From Anaerolineae bacterium (lineage in GTDB: Bacteria > Chloroflexota > Anaerolineae > UBA4142 > SHND01): a stretch of 46,331 nt of DNA. A model generated the notes under the pieces. It saw nothing but the letters and a program-made list of their open reading frames with translations, was not told the DNA's origin and did no database searches. Where the stretch lies: NCBI GenBank assembly GCA_021463195.1, contig JAJTXZ010000033.1:1-46331 (forward strand), read 5' to 3'. Below, piece after piece: positions 44,226-46,331 of the stretch (positions are counted from its first letter, which is position 1; each line of letters starts with the position of its first letter). A program made the translations under genes and the position numbers.

Positions 44226-45020
44226 ATGAATAAAGCATTTGACAACTTTCGGTTGAGCATCGAAGAGGTGGCACTTGCCTTGAGTATTCATGGTAGCCCT
44301 GACGCTGCCAAACTGATGCTGCTCGCGTCCTTTGGCGAGCTACCGCCCGACGAAGAAAAAGGGCGGCTCTTGGCGGCTGGGCATTCCTTGGTGGCGCGCG
44401 AACTCTTGATGCTCAATTCAGGCAAATCGGAACTTGCCCCGCCCATGAGTGAGCTTGTGAGAGCAATGAACACATACCAGTTTGCGCTCCGCATGGAGCA
44501 CAAGTCAACGGAAGCGGACGCGGCTATAACCTTTTTCATTCACGGCAATCAAATCATTCAACAATCGGTTGAACAGGGTGTTGCCTATCGCTTTGATCAG
44601 GTTCAAGAACAAGCCGCAATCATTCAAAGAGGTGTTCGATTCTTTAACTTGACCAAAGGTGTGAATGGAATAAACAGCGAGTCGCTCATTCCTTTTCGGA
44701 TTCTAGAACAAGCCCGTGAGGAATCACTTGAAGTGTCAGCGATTGTTGCCAATCTAAAGAACGAAGGTGTGCCGGAACGAGTCAGTAATCTACTTGCAGA
44801 GGACATCAAGAATCTCCGCGCACGCGGCGCGGTATTGAGGATTGATAACAAAGACAACAAGCTCATTTCGGATCATGGCTTTCTCATCCTGACTGGCGAA
44901 TCCAGAACGTGGCTATTTCCAATTTCGCTTTTAGGCGAAGAGCGAATGATTCGCGTTGTGACGGGCACGCCATCCCGCTTTGGGAGAGAGATTGATCAGT
45001 TACTGCGTATGGCTGATTGA
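44226..45020 (+). CDS. EspG-like secretion-associated protein (tentative)
   Basis: 264 residues, soluble, with AGGGAGAA before the ATG. Sections run: LSIEEVALALSIHGSPDAAK, LAAGHSLVARELLML, an ELVRAMNTYQFALRM strand region, a helical middle (EQAREESLEVSAIVANLKNEG), and a C-terminal GFLILTGESRTWLFPI followed by SRFGREIDQLL. This order matches the EspG/ESX secretion-associated family in outline (N-terminal winged helix with LxARGL-like helix, a late strand with GRY-like motif, terminal helix), which act as cytoplasmic chaperones of substrates. Primary similarity is weak, so this is an inference. The next gene shows the same order. Confidence 0.5.
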   Translation: MNKAFDNFRLSIEEVALALSIHGSPDAAKLMLLASFGELPPDEEKGRLLAAGHSLVARELLMLNSGKSELAPPMSELVRAMNTYQFALRMEHKSTEADAAITFFIHGNQIIQQSVEQGVAYRFDQVQEQAAIIQRGVRFFNLTKGVNGINSESLIPFRILEQAREESLEVSAIVANLKNEGVPERVSNLLAEDIKNLRARGAVLRIDNKDNKLISDHGFLILTGESRTWLFPISLLGEERMIRVVTGTPSRFGREIDQLLRMAD

Positions 45021-45052
45021 GAATCGCAAATATAGTGAATTCCTGACATCGA

Positions 45053-45964
45053 ATGAATTTGGCGGTTGTACAAGGTGAAAGTAAGTTGCCAACTAATTTC
45101 TACCTATTCGAGCCTTTAAATTCATCCGACACGCTTTCCCGTTATTTTCCTATGCCCAACGAACTCTCTCTCGAATTCACCACCGACGAACTGTATCTCC
45201 TCTACAGTTTATTCGGTCCTGCTCTCGCGTTCGGCGTCGGCGAGCCGTACCTCGGTAAATTCATCGAGGAAATCGAGGCAGCACAGCGCGCGGCGCTTGA
45301 TTCGTTGATTGCGCGCGATTTAATTCGCGTTGTCGAAAATGACCAAGTGATGCTTGATGAGGTTCTTGCCAAAATCATTCAAACTTGCGCGCAGCCAAGC
45401 GCTACCATCATCATCACAATTCAACGTCGCGCGTACAATCAGGTCATGCATTATTTGAATTTTGGTCCTGAAATGCTTGTTCAGCATACCCCGCGCGCGT
45501 CGCATCAACATCGGCTTGTGGCGTTGCCGCCGGATGCTGGCGCTGCGCGTGTCGCAAAAATTCTGCATTTGAACGGACAATCGGCAGCGGCGGGCAGCGC
45601 GTTCGCGATTGACCAAGAAAAATTATTTCAGGCGCGCGATGCCGTATTCAATAACAACCTTGCAGACGCGCAGCATATTCTCGCGACAAGCGGATTGTCA
45701 CAATCACAGGCACAGCAACTTGCGCGCGCGTTGACGAACGCGATTTCCAACTCATCAACCGTTATCCTTGCCAATCGCAATTCGCCCGACGCGCCGCATG
45801 TCAGCGGCATCGGGATCCTTGACAGCCTGGAGGGGCTTTGGGCAATGAATTTGCAGCCGCACGATCAAGAAACGCGCATTGAATTTGTGCCGAGCAGCGC
45901 CGCCGAAATTTTGGAACGCTTGCATACGCTGATGGCATCGCTATCTGCTAATTGGACCCTATAA
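45053..45964 (+). CDS. EspG-like secretion-associated protein, related to 44226 (tentative)
   Basis: 303 residues from ATG 45053; an in-frame ATG at 45152 just before LSLEFTTDELYLLYSLFG is an alternative, and neither has a good ribosome site. LDSLIARDLIRV corresponds to LVARELLML in the previous protein, followed by a beta stretch (CAQPSATIIITIQRRAYNQ), a helical middle, GIGILDSLEGLWAM and a terminal helix SSAAEILERLHTLMASL. The similar order suggests the two are divergent copies, perhaps serving different WXG substrates. Function inferred from position and architecture only. Confidence 0.5.
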   Translation: MNLAVVQGESKLPTNFYLFEPLNSSDTLSRYFPMPNELSLEFTTDELYLLYSLFGPALAFGVGEPYLGKFIEEIEAAQRAALDSLIARDLIRVVENDQVMLDEVLAKIIQTCAQPSATIIITIQRRAYNQVMHYLNFGPEMLVQHTPRASHQHRLVALPPDAGAARVAKILHLNGQSAAAGSAFAIDQEKLFQARDAVFNNNLADAQHILATSGLSQSQAQQLARALTNAISNSSTVILANRNSPDAPHVSGIGILDSLEGLWAMNLQPHDQETRIEFVPSSAAEILERLHTLMASLSANWTL

Positions 45965-46042
45965 ATTCGCGTAGATTCGCGTAGATTCGCGGTAGGAAGA
46001 TTCTTGTTTTTGGCACAAGAATCGCATTTGTAGGTACGAAAC
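45965..46042. repeat. Tandem ATTCGCGTAG words and small hairpin
   Basis: Three successive copies of ATTCGCG(G)TAG fill 45964-45995, followed by an 8-bp stem GATTCTTG/CAAGAATC (45999-46006, 46016-46023) with a 9-nt loop. No T-run of note. The 78-bp gap separates the second EspG-like gene from the ubiquitin-like gene. Confidence 0.45.
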
Positions 46043-46331
46043 ATGAAACGCATTATCGCGCGCGTCCAGCGCCAAGAGTACGGTTCTCCGCTCGTCACTG
46101 ACGCCGAGCTATTTGAACTTCCGGGCGAACAACCTGCCGGTGTTGTCGTTAGCAATTTGGTTCGAGCGCTCAAGCTGCCGTCCCAAATCCCAACGCAGAG
46201 CGGCAATTTACAATATTGGCTCGCGATGGGGAATGGCGATGTGATTGCCGACGCGCAAACGCTGACTGACGCGGGCGTTCACAACAACACGCTATTGACC
46301 CTCCAATGCGGTCCCAACAAGCGCGCGCCGA
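46043..46331 (+). CDS. YukD/EsaB-like ubiquitin-fold protein, 3' end beyond window
   Basis: An open frame from ATG 46043 runs off the window after 96 codons with no stop. It starts MKRIIARVQRQEYGSPLV and includes VVVSNLVRALKLP, YWLAMGNGDVIADAQTL, and AGVHNNTLLTLQCGPN. The late segment has the ubiquitin-like pattern of YukD/EsaB (short strand, xGxxL, TL.DAGI..G..L.L). In Firmicutes this is a small accessory protein of type VII secretion; in Actinobacteria a similar domain opens the membrane protein EccD. Either is possible, because the C-terminus is missing. It agrees with the locus being T7SS. Confidence 0.7.
   Translation, partial: MKRIIARVQRQEYGSPLVTDAELFELPGEQPAGVVVSNLVRALKLPSQIPTQSGNLQYWLAMGNGDVIADAQTLTDAGVHNNTLLTLQCGPNKRAP

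Noticed and set aside
45964..45995. Iterons of a replication origin
   Set aside because: Only three short ATTCGCG words, no DnaA-box cluster or replication gene nearby; similar words are common intergenic filler.

Overview
The window is almost certainly a bacterial chromosome segment from Chloroflexota, most likely an Anaerolineae-like lineage. This is inferred from style, not from a marker gene. The style includes very frequent GCGCGC words, membrane proteins with long Thr/Pro linkers, many zinc-ribbon plus Hanks-kinase fusions, an N-terminal NBR1-type Ig domain, and dispersed intergenic repeats of types I associate with such genomes. I saw no tRNA, rRNA, CRISPR array, integrase or complete insertion sequence.

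Layout. Positions 1-310 hold the tail of a membrane protein. Positions 540-2094 (minus strand) hold an ECF-like sigma factor and an overlapping unknown gene, divergent from the main array. From 2346 to about 36940, nearly everything is on the plus strand and forms a Ser/Thr phosphorylation island. It contains ten complete Hanks-type kinase genes, one pseudokinase-PP2C fusion, a second PP2C with a vestigial kinase N-lobe, two FHA proteins (one receptor-like, one multi-pass), a VWA protein, an HtrA-like protease, a TM2-like protein and several zinc-ribbon membrane proteins. Most kinases share one conserved kinase module joined to a different C-terminal module: AAA/STAND-like ATPase, TPR, zinc ribbons, FGE-sulfatase/C-type-lectin fold, six TM helices, a concanavalin-like domain, a TolB-like propeller or LysM. 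One kinase has the reverse topology, with an extracellular Ig-like N-terminus and a cytoplasmic C-terminal kinase. Two small minus-strand insertions interrupt the array: a nucleotidyltransferase pair (18046-18886) and a VapBC-like pair whose toxin is broken (21223-21971). Gene fragments lie in the gaps: a kinase C-lobe, a kinase N-terminus, an FGE tail and possible half zinc ribbons.

From 37174 to the right edge is a type VII secretion (T7SS)-like locus: three WXG100 proteins, a lipoprotein, a 1373-residue EssC/EccC-type FtsK-SpoIIIE ATPase with three ATPase domains, a WXG-like multi-TM protein, two related proteins that resemble EspG-type secretion chaperones, and the start of a YukD/EsaB-like ubiquitin-fold protein that runs off the window.

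How it may work together (inference). The kinases, phosphatases and FHA readers form a complete write/erase/read phosphorylation system, with extracellular sensors facing the envelope and a common zinc-ribbon tag on the cytoplasmic side of most membrane proteins. Its position beside a T7SS whose ATPase lacks the FHA domains found in Firmicutes EssC suggests that it may control secretion post-translationally, as the PpkA/PppA/Fha pathway controls type VI secretion. Direct evidence for that coupling is only the synteny.
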